A stretch of DNA of 64,000 bases from Massilia sp. YIM B02763 (GCF_030412015.1 NZ_JASNRD010000009.1:1-64000), one strand, 5' to 3'; shown: positions 1 through 10,244, counted from the first letter of the stretch. Notes: generated by a model from the sequence alone, not told the origin. Program-made: numbers and translations.

Positions 1-1104
1 GCTCAGCGGCGCGCCCACCCAGGCCGTCATCGACGGCGGCGACGGCAACGACACCTTCTACCTCTACGACCGCGGCAGCGTCCAGACCATTACCACCGGC
101 AGCGGCGCGGACACGCTCTACCTGAGCGGCCTGACGAGTGGCAGCGCGGTCGTGACCGTCACCGACTTCATGGCGGGCGGCGGCGGCGACAGGATCGACC
201 TGAACGGCATCTTCGGCTACCTGACGGGATATGCGGCGAGCAGCGATCCCTTCGCCGGCGGCTTCCTGCGCCTGGTGCAGAACGGCGCCGACACCGAACT
301 GCAATGGGACCGCACGGGCAGCGGCGACGGCGCGGCCTGGAATACGCTGTTCGTGCTGAAGGGCACGAATGCTGCCGCCTTCACGCTCGATAACTTCAAC
401 CCCGCCTACAACCCGGACGGCAGCGGAACGGGCCTGACGATCGACGGCACCGAGAACGGCGAGAGCCTGGCCGGCACGCCGAACAACGACACCATCAACG
501 GCCTGGGCGGCGGCGACTACCTGTACGGCGGATTCGGCAACGACACCCTCGACGGCGGCGCCGACAGCGACTACCTGCAAGGGGAACAAGGCGACGATAC
601 GCTGGTCGGCGGCGCCGGCAACGACACCCTGTCCGACAACAGCGGCATCAACAAGCTGTACGGCGGCGACGGCAACGACACCTTCTCGCTCAGCGGCGCG
701 CCCACCCAGGCCGTCATCGACGGCGGCGCCGGCAGCGACACCTTCTACCTCTACGACCGCGGCAGCGCCCAGACCATTACCACCGGCAGCGGCGCGGACA
801 CGCTCTACCTGAGCGGCCTGACGAGCGGCAGCGCGGTCATGACCGTCACCGACTTCACGGTGGGCAGCGGCGGCGACAGGATCGAGCTGGGCGGCATCAC
901 TGGCTACCTGAGCGGGTACGCAGGCGGCGATCCCTTCGCGGCCGGCTTCCTGCACCTGGTGCAGAACGGTGCCGACACCGAACTGCAATGGGACCGCACG
1001 GGGCCGTCCGACGGCGTCGCCTGGAACACGCTGTTCGTGCTGAAGGGCGTCACGGCATCCAGCCTCACGGCCGACAACTTCAACCCAGGCTATGCGCCCG
1101 CCGT
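1..1104 (+). repeat. 687-bp direct repeat inside the RTX gene
   Basis: The sequence at 1-420 recurs at 688-1104 with only scattered substitutions. The offset is 687 bp, exactly 229 codons, so the unit is an in-frame module of the protein. Both copies start at the LSGAPTQAVIDGG segment and end near NFNPxY. At least one more unit may lie upstream of the window. Confidence 0.85.
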
Positions 1105-1156
1105 CGCGCTGGTCGGGGTGGCGCCGGTCGCCGATACCGCCGCGCTGGCCGCATGA
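2..1156 (+). CDS. RTX-type calcium-binding repeat protein, 3' part
   Basis: Partial gene: the reading frame is open from the first bases of the window and runs to TGA at 1154-1156, so the start lies outside. The visible part has two long, nearly identical units separated by a block of glycine/aspartate nonapeptides (GGxGxDxL type, e.g. GGFGNDTLDGG and GGAGNDTL at about 515-640) that bind calcium in RTX proteins. The C-terminus has no membrane anchor, as expected for type I secretion substrates whose uncleaved signal lies at the C-terminal end. The role (adhesin, S-layer or enzyme) cannot be told from this part, and no secretion genes are visible downstream. Confidence 0.8.
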   Translation, partial: LSGAPTQAVIDGGDGNDTFYLYDRGSVQTITTGSGADTLYLSGLTSGSAVVTVTDFMAGGGGDRIDLNGIFGYLTGYAASSDPFAGGFLRLVQNGADTELQWDRTGSGDGAAWNTLFVLKGTNAAAFTLDNFNPAYNPDGSGTGLTIDGTENGESLAGTPNNDTINGLGGGDYLYGGFGNDTLDGGADSDYLQGEQGDDTLVGGAGNDTLSDNSGINKLYGGDGNDTFSLSGAPTQAVIDGGAGSDTFYLYDRGSAQTITTGSGADTLYLSGLTSGSAVMTVTDFTVGSGGDRIELGGITGYLSGYAGGDPFAAGFLHLVQNGADTELQWDRTGPSDGVAWNTLFVLKGVTASSLTADNFNPGYAPAVALVGVAPVADTAALAA

Positions 1157-1189
1157 CCACTACCAATCCGACAACGACAAAGGAACACC

Positions 1190-1786
1190 ATGAAACAACT
1201 GATCATCCTCCTCCTCGCGCTCGCCGGCACGAGCGCCAATGCCACGGTCATCAAGGCCGACTTCAGCGCCAGGGCCGGCCAGGCGGCATGCACCACGTGC
1301 CCGCCGGACCTCGGCCCGGTCACGCTGCAGGCCCTGGGCCAGGCGGTCGGGAGCGGCATCGAACTGGATGACGGCGCCAGCTACGCCAACCCGTCCGGCT
1401 ACCTGGGCGGCAAAGTCCATATCGACCTCGACCCGGTCGCCAGGACGCTGACGCTGCTGTCCCAGGACGACTACGATTTCTCCACCTTCGTGGCCGACAT
1501 CGCCAATATCCGGTTCGACACCAACGAAATCATCACGGGACTGTCGCTCGTGTCGAACGACCTCACCGAAGACGAGGTGGTGGTGCCGCTGCTGTCCTTC
1601 ACTGGCGACAGCCTGAAGATCAGCTACGATGCCGGTCCGGATGGCTTCTTCTACTTCACGGGACGCAGCGCCGTGTTCCAGTTCACCACGGAGGAGCGGC
1701 AGGTAGAGGTGCCGGAACCAGCTAGCCTGGCGCTGCTTGCCATGGGGCTGGGAGGCCTGGCCGCCGCCCGGCGCCGGCGCGGATGA
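1190..1786 (+). CDS. PEP-CTERM sorting domain protein
   Basis: 198-residue exported protein. Residues 1-18 form a Sec signal peptide (MKQLIILLLALAGTSANA). The C-terminus carries the tripartite PEP-CTERM signal: VPEPASLALL, a hydrophobic helix, then the basic tail RRRRG. In this family the signal directs recognition and cleavage by an exosortase in the inner membrane, with export to the surface or exopolysaccharide. The middle part (about residues 20-170) is beta-rich with no domain I recognise. It follows the RTX gene by 33 nt with a usable ribosome site (aaagga), and may share its transcript. An exosortase gene is not in the window. Confidence 0.85.
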   Translation: MKQLIILLLALAGTSANATVIKADFSARAGQAACTTCPPDLGPVTLQALGQAVGSGIELDDGASYANPSGYLGGKVHIDLDPVARTLTLLSQDDYDFSTFVADIANIRFDTNEIITGLSLVSNDLTEDEVVVPLLSFTGDSLKISYDAGPDGFFYFTGRSAVFQFTTEERQVEVPEPASLALLAMGLGGLAAARRRRG

Positions 1787-1799
1787 CGTTTGCACCATA

Positions 1800-1827
1800 G
1801 ACAAAGGGCGCCGCGGCGCCCTTTGTC
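1800..1827. terminator. Bidirectional hairpin terminator
   Basis: Perfect 13-bp inverted repeat (GACAAAGGGCGCC, 2-nt loop, complement) between the convergent PEP-CTERM gene and purM. There is no strong T-run, so termination strength is inferred from position and stem. Confidence 0.7.
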
Positions 1828-1848
1828 GTCGAAGGCCGGACCTTCCGC

Positions 1849-2892
<1,044 letters not shown>

Positions 2893-3067
2893 GGTATTTG
2901 GCAGCGGAGGCGGTAAAATAGTAGGCGGTTGACTGATCGACACATTTGCGGCATTGGAGCCGACGGCCAACTGGTCAATCCGTTATTTTATCAAAACGGC
3001 CCGCTACGACGCTGTTTTACCGCCATAACAATAAATACCTGATTTTTAAAAACGTGAGAATCGCGCG

Positions 3068-3763
3068 ATGAAACAGCTGGTGCTCGATTTAGGCGCCGAA
3101 CCGGCGTACAGCCTCGACACCTTCCAGATAGGCGAGAATGCCGAAATGGCGCACCTGATGCACCAGTTCGCGCAGCGCGCCTCGCGCGAGCATTTCTGCT
3201 ACCTGTGGGGCGAGACGGGCGCCGGCAAGACGCACTTGCTGCAGGGCCTGGCGGCCACGCCCGGCTCGCGCTACGTCGCGGCCGGGGCCGACGCCGCCGA
3301 ATTCGTCTACGCGCCCGACGCCAGCCTGTACCTGGTCGACGACATCGACCAGCTCTCGCCGCAGCGCCAGATCGACGCCTTCGCCCTGTTCAACCAGGTG
3401 CGCGAGCACGGCGCCTACATGGTATGTACGGGCCCGGTGCCGCCGGCCGTGCTGCCGGTGCGCGAAGACCTGCGCACGCGCATGGGCTGGGGCCTGGTCT
3501 ACGAGATCCACGGCCTGTCCGACGACCAGAAGATCGCCGCGCTGACCCAGGCGGCCGAGGCGCGCGGTTTGACGCTGTCGGCCAGCGTGTTACCCTATTT
3601 GCTGTCCCATTTCAAGCGCGACATGCGCTCCCTGTCGACCATGCTGGATGCCCTCGACCAGTACTCGCTGGAGACCCAGCGGCCCGTCACGGTCCCGCTG
3701 CTGCGCGACCTGCTGCTGCAGGAAAACCAAGGCAATGCGCCGCACAACGAAACCAAAGAATGA
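3068..3763 (+). CDS. hda: DnaA regulatory inactivator Hda
   Basis: 231-residue DnaA-related AAA+ protein that, with the DNA-loaded sliding clamp, stimulates ATP hydrolysis by DnaA and so limits re-initiation. The N-terminal KQLVLDLG resembles the clamp-binding QLxLxL motif. Walker A is GETGAGKTH (about residues 48-56), followed by a Walker B-like LVDDIDQL. It lacks the DnaA domain IV DNA-binding helix-turn-helix. It is the first gene of a chain in which each stop codon overlaps the next start (ATGA at 3760). Confidence 0.93.
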   Translation: MKQLVLDLGAEPAYSLDTFQIGENAEMAHLMHQFAQRASREHFCYLWGETGAGKTHLLQGLAATPGSRYVAAGADAAEFVYAPDASLYLVDDIDQLSPQRQIDAFALFNQVREHGAYMVCTGPVPPAVLPVREDLRTRMGWGLVYEIHGLSDDQKIAALTQAAEARGLTLSASVLPYLLSHFKRDMRSLSTMLDALDQYSLETQRPVTVPLLRDLLLQENQGNAPHNETKE

Positions 3764-4443
3764 AGAACCTCGCGCTGTTTGACCTCGACCATACGCTGCT
3801 GCCGATCGATTCCGATCACGAATGGGGCGAGTTCCTGGTGCGCCAGGGCGTCGTGAACGCCGACGACTACCAGCGCCGCAACGACGCCTTTTTCGCCCAG
3901 TACAACGCCGGCAAGCTCGATCCCGTCGAATACCTCGAATTCGCCCTCGGCACGCTGGCCGGCTTCGAGCCGGCCGTGCTGCGCGACTTGCACGGCCAGT
4001 ACCTGAAGGACGTGATCGCGCCGGCCATCAAGCCGTCCGCCGTCGCGCTGCTGCGGCAGCACCAGGACGCCGGCGACCTGGTGGCCATCATCACCGCCAC
4101 CAACGCCTGGCTGACCGCCCCCATCGCGAAGATGCTGGGCGTGGAGCACCTGCTCGCCGCCCGTCCGCAGCTGGACGGGCGCGGCCACCCGACGGGCAAG
4201 CTGGACGGCCTGCCGTCCCACGGTCCCAACAAGGTGGTCCACATGCACGCCTGGCTCGACACCCTGGGCCGGCCGTTCGACAGCTTCGAGCGCAGCTATT
4301 TTTACAGCGACTCGCACAACGACATCCCGCTGCTGTCGGTCGTCTCCCATCCGGTGGCGACCAACCCGAGCGCGCTGCTGCACCAACACGCAAGCGCCAA
4401 TGGCTGGCCTTTACTGCACCTGTTCGACGCATCTGTTCAATGA
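3760..4443 (+). CDS. HAD-superfamily IB hydrolase, phosphoserine phosphatase-like
   Basis: 227-residue haloacid-dehalogenase-type phosphatase. Motif I is FDLDHTLLP near the N-terminus with the nucleophilic Asp, motif II is the IITATN segment, and motif IV is the late SDSHNDIPLL. It belongs to the SerB-like IB subfamily, often annotated HAD-IB. The substrate is unknown. It overlaps hda at ATGA and pcnB at ATGA, implying translational coupling; this neighbourhood is common in betaproteobacteria. Confidence 0.9.
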   Translation: MKNLALFDLDHTLLPIDSDHEWGEFLVRQGVVNADDYQRRNDAFFAQYNAGKLDPVEYLEFALGTLAGFEPAVLRDLHGQYLKDVIAPAIKPSAVALLRQHQDAGDLVAIITATNAWLTAPIAKMLGVEHLLAARPQLDGRGHPTGKLDGLPSHGPNKVVHMHAWLDTLGRPFDSFERSYFYSDSHNDIPLLSVVSHPVATNPSALLHQHASANGWPLLHLFDASVQ

Positions 4444-5822
4444 TCAAAAAATTCATCCGTAAAATCCTTGGCGTGAAAGACGAGCGCGACCCCACCGAAC
4501 CCGTAGTCCTTGGACCGGAACAGCACGGCATCGATCCGAAGCTGGTGTCCGGCAATGCCATCCGCGTGACCCAGACCCTGCAGGAAGCGGGCTTCAAGGC
4601 CTTCGTCGTCGGCGGCGCCGTGCGCGACCTGCTGCTGGGCGTGAAGCCGAAGGACTTCGACATCGCCACCGACGCCACGCCGGAAGAAGTGAAGCGCCTG
4701 TTCCGCCGCGCGTTCATCATCGGCCGCCGCTTCCAGATCGTGCACGTGATGTTCGGCCAGGACCTGCTGGAAGTGACGACCTTCCGCGGCCGCGGCAGCG
4801 ACAATGCGCCGAAGGACGAGCATGGCCGCGTCCTGCGCGACAACAACTTCGGTCCGCAGCACGAGGACGCCGAGCGCCGCGACTTCACCATCAACGCCAT
4901 GTACTACGACCCGGCCACGCAGACGGTGCTGGACTACCACGGCGGCATCGAGGACATCCGCGCCAAGATCCTGCGCATCATCGGCCAGCCGGAAGCGCGT
5001 TACCGCGAAGACCCCGTGCGCATGCTGCGCGTGGTGCGCTTCGCCGCCAAGCTGCAGTTCACGATCGAGCCGGCCACGCGCGCGCCGATCCCCGTCATGG
5101 CCCCGCTCATCAACAACGTGCCGGCCGCGCGCGTGTTCGACGAGATGCTCAAGCTGCTGATGAGCGGCCATGCGCTGGCCTGCCTGAAGGAGCTGCGCTC
5201 GTCGGGCCTGCACCATGGCCTGCTGCCGCTGCTGGACGTGGTGCTGGAGCAGCCGATCGGCATGAAGTTCGTGACGCTGGCGCTGGACTCCACCGATGCG
5301 CGCGTGCGCGCCGGCAAGGGCGTGTCGCCGGGCTTCCTGTTCGCCTCCCTGCTGTGGCACCAGGTGCTGGAAAAGTGGAACGCCTACCGCGCCGCCGGCG
5401 AATCGCCGATTCCCGCGCTGCACCTGGCCGCGGACGACGTGCTGGACAACCAGACCGACAAGCTGGCCCTGCAGCGCCGCATCGCCACCGACATGCGCGA
5501 CATCTGGGCCATGCAGCCGCGCTTCGAACGCCGCAACGGCAAGGCGCCGTATAAGCTGCTGGAGCACCCGCGCTTCCGCGCCGGCTTCGACTTCCTGCTG
5601 CTGCGCTGCGAATCTGGCGAACTGGATGCCGACGTCGGCAACTGGTGGGCCACCTTCTACGCCGGCGACGTGGCCGAGCGCGAACGCCTGATCAACTCGG
5701 CGCGCGAGACGGCGCCCGCCGCCGCCAAGAAGCGCCCGCGCCGCCGCGGCCCGCGCAAGACGGGCGAAGGCGAAGCGGCCGGCTCCACCGTCGCCAACGA
5801 AGGCGGAGCCGCCGCCGAATGA
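4440..5822 (+). CDS. pcnB: Poly(A) polymerase I
   Basis: 460-residue nucleotidyltransferase that adds 3' poly(A) tails to RNA and promotes decay. The active-site signature is VVGGAVRDLLLG followed by KDFDIATDATPEEV, giving the two catalytic aspartates of the DFD motif. The RRDFTINAMYYD segment typical of the pol-beta-like tRNA-CCA/poly(A) family follows. The C-terminus is an Arg/Lys-rich tail (KKRPRRRGPRK), as seen in PcnB and absent from CCA-adding enzymes, which supports this call. It starts inside the HAD stop (ATGA) and ends overlapping folK. Confidence 0.94.
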   Translation: MIKKFIRKILGVKDERDPTEPVVLGPEQHGIDPKLVSGNAIRVTQTLQEAGFKAFVVGGAVRDLLLGVKPKDFDIATDATPEEVKRLFRRAFIIGRRFQIVHVMFGQDLLEVTTFRGRGSDNAPKDEHGRVLRDNNFGPQHEDAERRDFTINAMYYDPATQTVLDYHGGIEDIRAKILRIIGQPEARYREDPVRMLRVVRFAAKLQFTIEPATRAPIPVMAPLINNVPAARVFDEMLKLLMSGHALACLKELRSSGLHHGLLPLLDVVLEQPIGMKFVTLALDSTDARVRAGKGVSPGFLFASLLWHQVLEKWNAYRAAGESPIPALHLAADDVLDNQTDKLALQRRIATDMRDIWAMQPRFERRNGKAPYKLLEHPRFRAGFDFLLLRCESGELDADVGNWWATFYAGDVAERERLINSARETAPAAAKKRPRRRGPRKTGEGEAAGSTVANEGGAAAE

Positions 5823-6295
5823 TCGCCTGGGTCGGCATCGGCGCCAACCTGGGCGACGCGCGCGCGAACGTGCTGGACGCGATCGATCGCCTTCGGCGCC
5901 TGCCCGGCGCGCGCTTCCTGCAGGCCTCCTCGCTGTACCGCACGGCGCCCATCGATTCCTCGGGCGACGATTACGTCAATGCCGTGGCCGCGCTCGACAC
6001 CGACCTCGATGCGCACGCGCTGCTGCGGACCCTGTTCGACATCGAGCAGGCCCACGGCCGCGAACGCCCCTACCGCAACGCGCCGCGCACGCTCGACCTC
6101 GACCTGCTGCTATACGGCGACCAGGTGATCGCCGACGCGCCTGCCCTGCTCGTGCCGCATCCGCGCCTGCACGAGCGCGCGTTCGTGCTGGCGCCGCTGG
6201 CCGAACTCGCCCCCGACCTCGTCATTCCCGGCCGCGGCAGCGTGGCGTCGCTGTTGCCGGGCGTGGCCGGCCAATCCATCGAAAGGCTGTGCTGA
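5819..6295 (+). CDS. folK: 2-amino-4-hydroxy-6-hydroxymethyldihydropteridine pyrophosphokinase
   Basis: 158-residue HPPK of folate synthesis; it transfers pyrophosphate from ATP to 6-hydroxymethyl-7,8-dihydropterin. It has the family opening (WVGIGANLGD) and the signature RTLDLDLLLYG with the metal-binding DLD, followed by VPHPRLHERAFVL. The start overlaps the pcnB stop (ATGA); pcnB-folK adjacency is conserved in many proteobacteria. Confidence 0.96.
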   Translation: MIAWVGIGANLGDARANVLDAIDRLRRLPGARFLQASSLYRTAPIDSSGDDYVNAVAALDTDLDAHALLRTLFDIEQAHGRERPYRNAPRTLDLDLLLYGDQVIADAPALLVPHPRLHERAFVLAPLAELAPDLVIPGRGSVASLLPGVAGQSIERLC

Positions 6296-6642
6296 TGCAA
6301 CTTCCCGTGATCGTCCAGACCGGCGGCTTGCTGGTCCTGTCCAACGTGTTCATGACCTTCGCCTGGTACGGTCACCTGAAGAACCTGTCGAACAAGGCCT
6401 GGTACGTGGCGGCGCTGATCAGCTGGGGCATCGCGCTGTTCGAGTACCTGCTGCAGGTGCCCGCGAACCGCATCGGGGCGAGCCAGTACAACCTGGGCCA
6501 GCTCAAGATCATGCAGGAAGTGATCACGCTGTCCGTGTTCGTGCCGTTCGCCGTGTTCTACATGGACCAGCCGTTCAAGCTGGACTACGTGTGGGCGGCG
6601 CTGTGCATGCTGGGGGCGGTGTATTTCATTTTCAGGTCCTGA
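6295..6642 (+). CDS. DUF486 (DMT-superfamily) small membrane protein
   Basis: 115-residue protein with four predicted membrane segments (about residues 5-25, 35-55, 70-90, 97-113). It matches the DUF486 family, small relatives of drug/metabolite transporters, with the conserved TFAWYGHLKN and ISWGIALFEYLLQVPANRIG segments. Function unknown. The ATG shares one base with the folK stop (TGATG); a GTG six bases earlier is possible but would add only two residues. Confidence 0.88.
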   Translation: MQLPVIVQTGGLLVLSNVFMTFAWYGHLKNLSNKAWYVAALISWGIALFEYLLQVPANRIGASQYNLGQLKIMQEVITLSVFVPFAVFYMDQPFKLDYVWAALCMLGAVYFIFRS

Positions 6643-6694
6643 CCAGCAGGGCTTCGATTTCGGGTGCAGAATGGCACCCTGCGCGTATCACCGC

Positions 6695-6720
6695 GTGGGC
6701 GGGGTACCCGCCCACCCTAC
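6695..6720. repeat. Palindromic intergenic repeat, family A (half element)
   Basis: Hairpin GTGGGCGGG...CCCGCCCAC followed by CCTAC. It resembles one end of the larger family A repeats at 8169, 21803 and 52770. It lies between DUF486 and panB and could act as a terminator. Confidence 0.6.
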
Positions 6721-6759
6721 CCGTCGTTATCGGCGGTTTTTTGTTTTAAGAGGAATACT

Positions 6760-7629
6760 ATGAGCGGATATTTGGGTGGCAAGGACATGGCGGCCCCGGG
6801 ACAATCGAACGTGGCGCCCGCGCCCGCCAAGCCCGTGCAGAAGGCCGTGACCATTCCCTCGCTGATGGCCATGCGCGCCGCCGGCGAGAAGATCGCCATG
6901 CTCACCTGCTACGACGCCAGCTTCGCGTCCCTGATGGACCGCTGCGGCGTGGAGATCCTGTTGATCGGCGATTCGCTGGGCATGGTCTGCGCCGGCTACG
7001 ATTCGACGCTGCCGGTGACGGTGGCCGACGTCGCCTACCATACCGCCTCCGTCAAGCGCGGCAGCAAGAACGCCCTCGTGCTGGCCGACCTGCCCTTCGG
7101 CAGCTACGGCAGCAAGGAACAGGCCTACGACAATTGCGCCGCGCTGATGCGCGCCGGCGCCCACATGGTCAAGATCGAGGGCGGCGAATGGCTGGCCGAG
7201 ACCGTGCACTTCCTGGTCCAGCGCGGCATTCCCGTCTGCGCCCACATCGGCCTGACCCCGCAATTCGTGCACCAGCTGGGCGGCTACAAGGTGCAGGGCA
7301 AGACCGACGCCGGCGCAGACCAGCTCAAACGCGACGCCGGGGCCCTGCAGGATGCCGGCGCCGCCATCGTGCTGCTGGAAGCCGTGCCGGCCGCCCTCGG
7401 CAAGGAAGTCACGGACATGCTGCGCGTGCCGACCATCGGCATCGGCGCCGGCCCGGACTGCTCGGGCCAGGTGCTCGTCATGCACGACCTGCTGGGCGTG
7501 TTCCCGGGCCGCAAGGCGCGCTTCGTGAAGAACTTCATGGAAGGCCAGACGAGCATCGACGCCGCCGTCGGCGCCTACGTGGCGGCCGTCAAGGACGGCA
7601 GCTTCCCGGCGCCGGAACACTGCTTCTGA
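6760..7629 (+). CDS. panB: 3-methyl-2-oxobutanoate hydroxymethyltransferase
   Basis: 289-residue ketopantoate hydroxymethyltransferase, first step of pantothenate/CoA synthesis (5,10-methylene-THF + 2-oxoisovalerate). Recognised by [22 protein letters not shown] (Mg-binding Asp), [18 protein letters not shown] and [18 protein letters not shown]. The start follows a good ribosome site (agagga, 6760). The first ~35 residues, rich in Ala and Pro, extend beyond the usual family start. panC is not adjacent. Confidence 0.96.
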   Translation: MSGYLGGKDMAAPGQSNVAPAPAKPVQKAVTIPSLMAMRAAGEKIAMLTCYDASFASLMDRCGVEILLIGDSLGMVCAGYDSTLPVTVADVAYHTASVKRGSKNALVLADLPFGSYGSKEQAYDNCAALMRAGAHMVKIEGGEWLAETVHFLVQRGIPVCAHIGLTPQFVHQLGGYKVQGKTDAGADQLKRDAGALQDAGAAIVLLEAVPAALGKEVTDMLRVPTIGIGAGPDCSGQVLVMHDLLGVFPGRKARFVKNFMEGQTSIDAAVGAYVAAVKDGSFPAPEHCF

Positions 7630-7644
7630 GCGTAGGATGGGGGC

Positions 7645-8172
7645 ATGAACGAGATCGCCCCCTCCCCTGCCCCGTCTTCCCTGCGCCTGTTCCTGGCGCT
7701 GTGGCCCGACGATGCCGTGCGCGCGCAATTGCGCGCATGGCGCGACCGGTGGACCTGGCCGCGCGGCGCGGCGCCCGTCGACAGCGCCAAGCTGCACCTC
7801 ACGCTGCACTTCCTCGGCGGCGTGCCGTCCGAGCGGCTGCCCGATCTGCTGGACGGCTTTTCCCTTCCCTTCTCTCCCTTCGCCCTGTACCTGGGCCGCG
7901 CCGAGCTGTGGCACAACGGCATCGCCGTGCTGGCGCCGCACGATGTGCCGCGGGCGCTGCTGGACCTGCATGCGGGCCTGGCGCAATCGCTGCAGGACCT
8001 GGGCCTGCAGCCGGAGGAGCGCGCCTACCGGCCGCACGTGACGATGGCGCGCCGGGCGCGCGATGCCGCCCCGCCGCAGGAAGGGCCGGAGATCGTGTGG
8101 CGGGCGGACCGCTATGCGCTGGTCGAATCGCGGCCGGGCGTGGGTTATACCGTGTTACGGGAATACCGGTAG
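7645..8172 (+). CDS. thpR: RNA 2',3'-cyclic phosphodiesterase (2H family)
   Basis: 175-residue 2H-phosphoesterase/ligase (ThpR/LigT). Its two catalytic HxT motifs are HLTLHFLG (His51) and HVTMAR (His131). The family opens RNA 2',3'-cyclic phosphates and in vitro also forms 2'-5' linkages. It lies 15 nt after panB, probably in the same transcript. Its TAG stop is the TAG of the GTAGGG terminus of a dispersed repeat, so the repeat may have reset the C-terminus. Confidence 0.9.
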   Translation: MNEIAPSPAPSSLRLFLALWPDDAVRAQLRAWRDRWTWPRGAAPVDSAKLHLTLHFLGGVPSERLPDLLDGFSLPFSPFALYLGRAELWHNGIAVLAPHDVPRALLDLHAGLAQSLQDLGLQPEERAYRPHVTMARRARDAAPPQEGPEIVWRADRYALVESRPGVGYTVLREYR

Positions 8173-8281
8173 GGTGGACGGCTGTGCCGTCCACGCGTTC
8201 AAACCGAGCTGGCTCCGACGGGGAGCGCAATGTAACCAACGACGCGTATCGGCGCGTGGACGGCGGGGCCATCCACCCTAC
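8169..8281. repeat. Palindromic intergenic repeat, family A (complete)
   Basis: Outer inverted repeat GTAGGGTGGA...TCCACCCTAC. Each end folds on itself (GTGGACGG-ctgtg-CCGTCCAC at the left, an imperfect equivalent at the right), so the unit is a pair of facing hairpins like a REP/BIME doublet. It sits between convergent thpR and the MFS gene, and its ends supply both their TAG stop codons. Confidence 0.85.
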
Positions 8282-9459
8282 GAACGTTTCACGACCTTCG
8301 CATTCAAGGCCACCACGATGCCGGCCAGCGACAACACGCCCAGCGCCACCGCGATATTGCTGTGCGCCGCGATCGAGCCGATGATCGGCGGCGCCAGCAG
8401 CAGTCCCGCGTAGCCGAGCGTCGCCACCGCCGCCAGCCCGCCGGCCGCCGACATGCCGGGCACGCGCGCGGCCGCCGAGAAGATCACCGGCACCACGTTC
8501 GCCGCGGCCAGGCCGATCAGCGCGAAGCCCAGCGCCGACAGCAGGAAATGGGTGCTGGTCACGGCCAGCAGCAGGCCCGCGCAGATGCCGATGCCGCCCG
8601 CCGTCATGACGCGCGCCGCGCCGAAGCGCAGCACGAGGCGGTCGCCGGCGAAGCGGCAGGCGGCCATCGTGACGGAAAACGCCGAGTAGCCGAGGGCCGC
8701 CGATGCGGGCTCCGCGCCCGTGCGCTCGGTCAGCAGCAGCGCGCTCCAGTCGACCAGCGCGCCCTCCACGGCGAAGCACAGCAGCGCCAGCAGGCCGAGG
8801 AACAGGGCCGGGCCGCGCGGCACGGCGAAGTGGCTGCCGTGCGAGGCGGGAGGCGCGACGAGGATGAAGCGGGCGCACAGCGCCACCACGACGGCGAAGA
8901 GGATGCCGGCCGCCAGCGCCCCGCGGCCGTCGCCGAAGCCGGCGCCGATCACGATGCCGCCCAGCGCCGCGCCGATCAGGCCGCCCAGGCTGTAGAAGCC
9001 GTGGAACGAGGACATGGTCGGAATGCCGCGCGCCGTTTCCACTTCGCTCGCATTGGTGTTCATCGACACGTCCAGTAGGCCGTTGCTGGCGCCGAACACG
9101 AAGGCCGCCACGAACAGGGCCGTCACGTCGCTCACGTTCATCAGGACGACGGACATGACGGCGAACATCCAGCCGGCGGCGAGCACCACGGCGCGCGTGC
9201 CCCAGCGTCCGGACAGCCAGCCCGACAGCGGCATCGCCGCGATGGCGCCGCCGGCGATCGTCAGCAGCAGGAAGCCCAGCGTGCCCGTCGAGATGCCGGC
9301 GCGCGCCTGCACCAGCGGCACGTGGGCGGCCCACAGGCCGATGCCGGCGCCGTTGAGCAGGAAGACCAGGGAGATCGCCCAGCGCGCCGCTTCGACCGTC
9401 GCGGACGGGCGTGCCAGGACCGCGTCGTCGTTCATCGCGCCGTCATTCATCGTTGTCAT
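8278..9459 (-). CDS. MFS transporter (YbjJ-like)
   Basis: 393-residue major facilitator with about 12 membrane segments and the loop-2 signature GWLSGRWGTR (about residues 78-87). The sequence style is that of the YbjJ/sugar-efflux-like MFS group; the substrate is unknown. Its start overlaps the stop of the upstream DeoR regulator (ATGA at 9456-9459), so the pair is one operon and the transporter is probably under that regulator. The stop codon lies in a family A repeat. Confidence 0.88.
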   Translation of the reverse strand: MTTMNDGAMNDDAVLARPSATVEAARWAISLVFLLNGAGIGLWAAHVPLVQARAGISTGTLGFLLLTIAGGAIAAMPLSGWLSGRWGTRAVVLAAGWMFAVMSVVLMNVSDVTALFVAAFVFGASNGLLDVSMNTNASEVETARGIPTMSSFHGFYSLGGLIGAALGGIVIGAGFGDGRGALAAGILFAVVVALCARFILVAPPASHGSHFAVPRGPALFLGLLALLCFAVEGALVDWSALLLTERTGAEPASAALGYSAFSVTMAACRFAGDRLVLRFGAARVMTAGGIGICAGLLLAVTSTHFLLSALGFALIGLAAANVVPVIFSAAARVPGMSAAGGLAAVATLGYAGLLLAPPIIGSIAAHSNIAVALGVLSLAGIVVALNAKVVKRS

Positions 9460-10244
9460 GCCTTGCTCCTTGTCGTGGTGCTGCCCAGGCGGATGTCCGG
9501 GGCCGGTTCGGCCTGGCGCAGGCGCGCCAGCACGTCCGGGGCGACGTCCGGTTCCAGCACCAGCTGGTCGACCTCGGACAGCGGCGCGATCAGGAACGGT
9601 GCCGGCGCTTCCAGCCGCTCGTTGAGCACGGCCACGACGCGGCGGCTGGCCGCCGCCAGCATCGCGCCCTTGACCTCGGCTTCCTCGATATTGCCGGCGC
9701 CCAGGCCTCGGTCCGCCTCGACGCTGCAGACGCCGACGACGGCCAGGTTCACGCGCAGGCGCCGGATCTCGGCCACCGTGTGGGCGCCCAGTACCGCATC
9801 GGCGTGCCCCGCATAGGTACCGCCCAGCAGCATCACGCGGGTCGTGCGCATATGGCCCAGCTCCAGCGCGATGCGCGGGCTGTTGGTGACGATGGTGGCC
9901 GCGTGGCCGTCCTCGAGCAGGCGCACGAAAGCAAGATTGGTGGTGCCGGCATCGACCAGCACGGTATCGCCCGGCCGCACGCTCTCCGCCAGCGCCCGCG
10001 CCAGCACGCCCTTGCGGGCCGCATCCGCATCGGCGCGCTGGCCGAAACTGGGCTCGGCGCGCGTGCGGCGCATGGCCCCGCCGTGGACACGGCGCAGCAG
10101 GCCGGCCGCATCGAGGTCGCGCAGGTCGCGCCGGATCGTGTCTTCCGATGTACGGAACTGCTGGGCCAGCTCGGCCGCCAGCACTTTTCCCTGGCGATCG
10201 ACCAGTTCCACGATCGATTGCCGCCGTTCTTCCGCAAGTTGCAT
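9456..10244 (-). CDS. DeoR/GlpR-family transcriptional regulator
   Basis: 262 residues from the ATG preceded by AAGGAGG (10244); an earlier in-frame ATG at 10268 lacks a site. The N-terminal DeoR helix-turn-helix includes the signature RTSEDTIRRDLRDLDAAGLLRRVHGG. The C-terminal DeoR sensor domain (about residues 75-230) includes VDAGTTN and the VGVCSVEADRGL region, which bind phosphorylated sugars in studied members. It likely controls itself and the overlapping MFS gene. Confidence 0.92.
   Translation of the reverse strand: MQLAEERRQSIVELVDRQGKVLAAELAQQFRTSEDTIRRDLRDLDAAGLLRRVHGGAMRRTRAEPSFGQRADADAARKGVLARALAESVRPGDTVLVDAGTTNLAFVRLLEDGHAATIVTNSPRIALELGHMRTTRVMLLGGTYAGHADAVLGAHTVAEIRRLRVNLAVVGVCSVEADRGLGAGNIEEAEVKGAMLAAASRRVVAVLNERLEAPAPFLIAPLSEVDQLVLEPDVAPDVLARLRQAEPAPDIRLGSTTTRSKA

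Noticed and set aside
8169..8281. CRISPR-like repeat array
   Set aside because: Only two facing hairpins of unequal sequence, no regular spacers and no cas genes.
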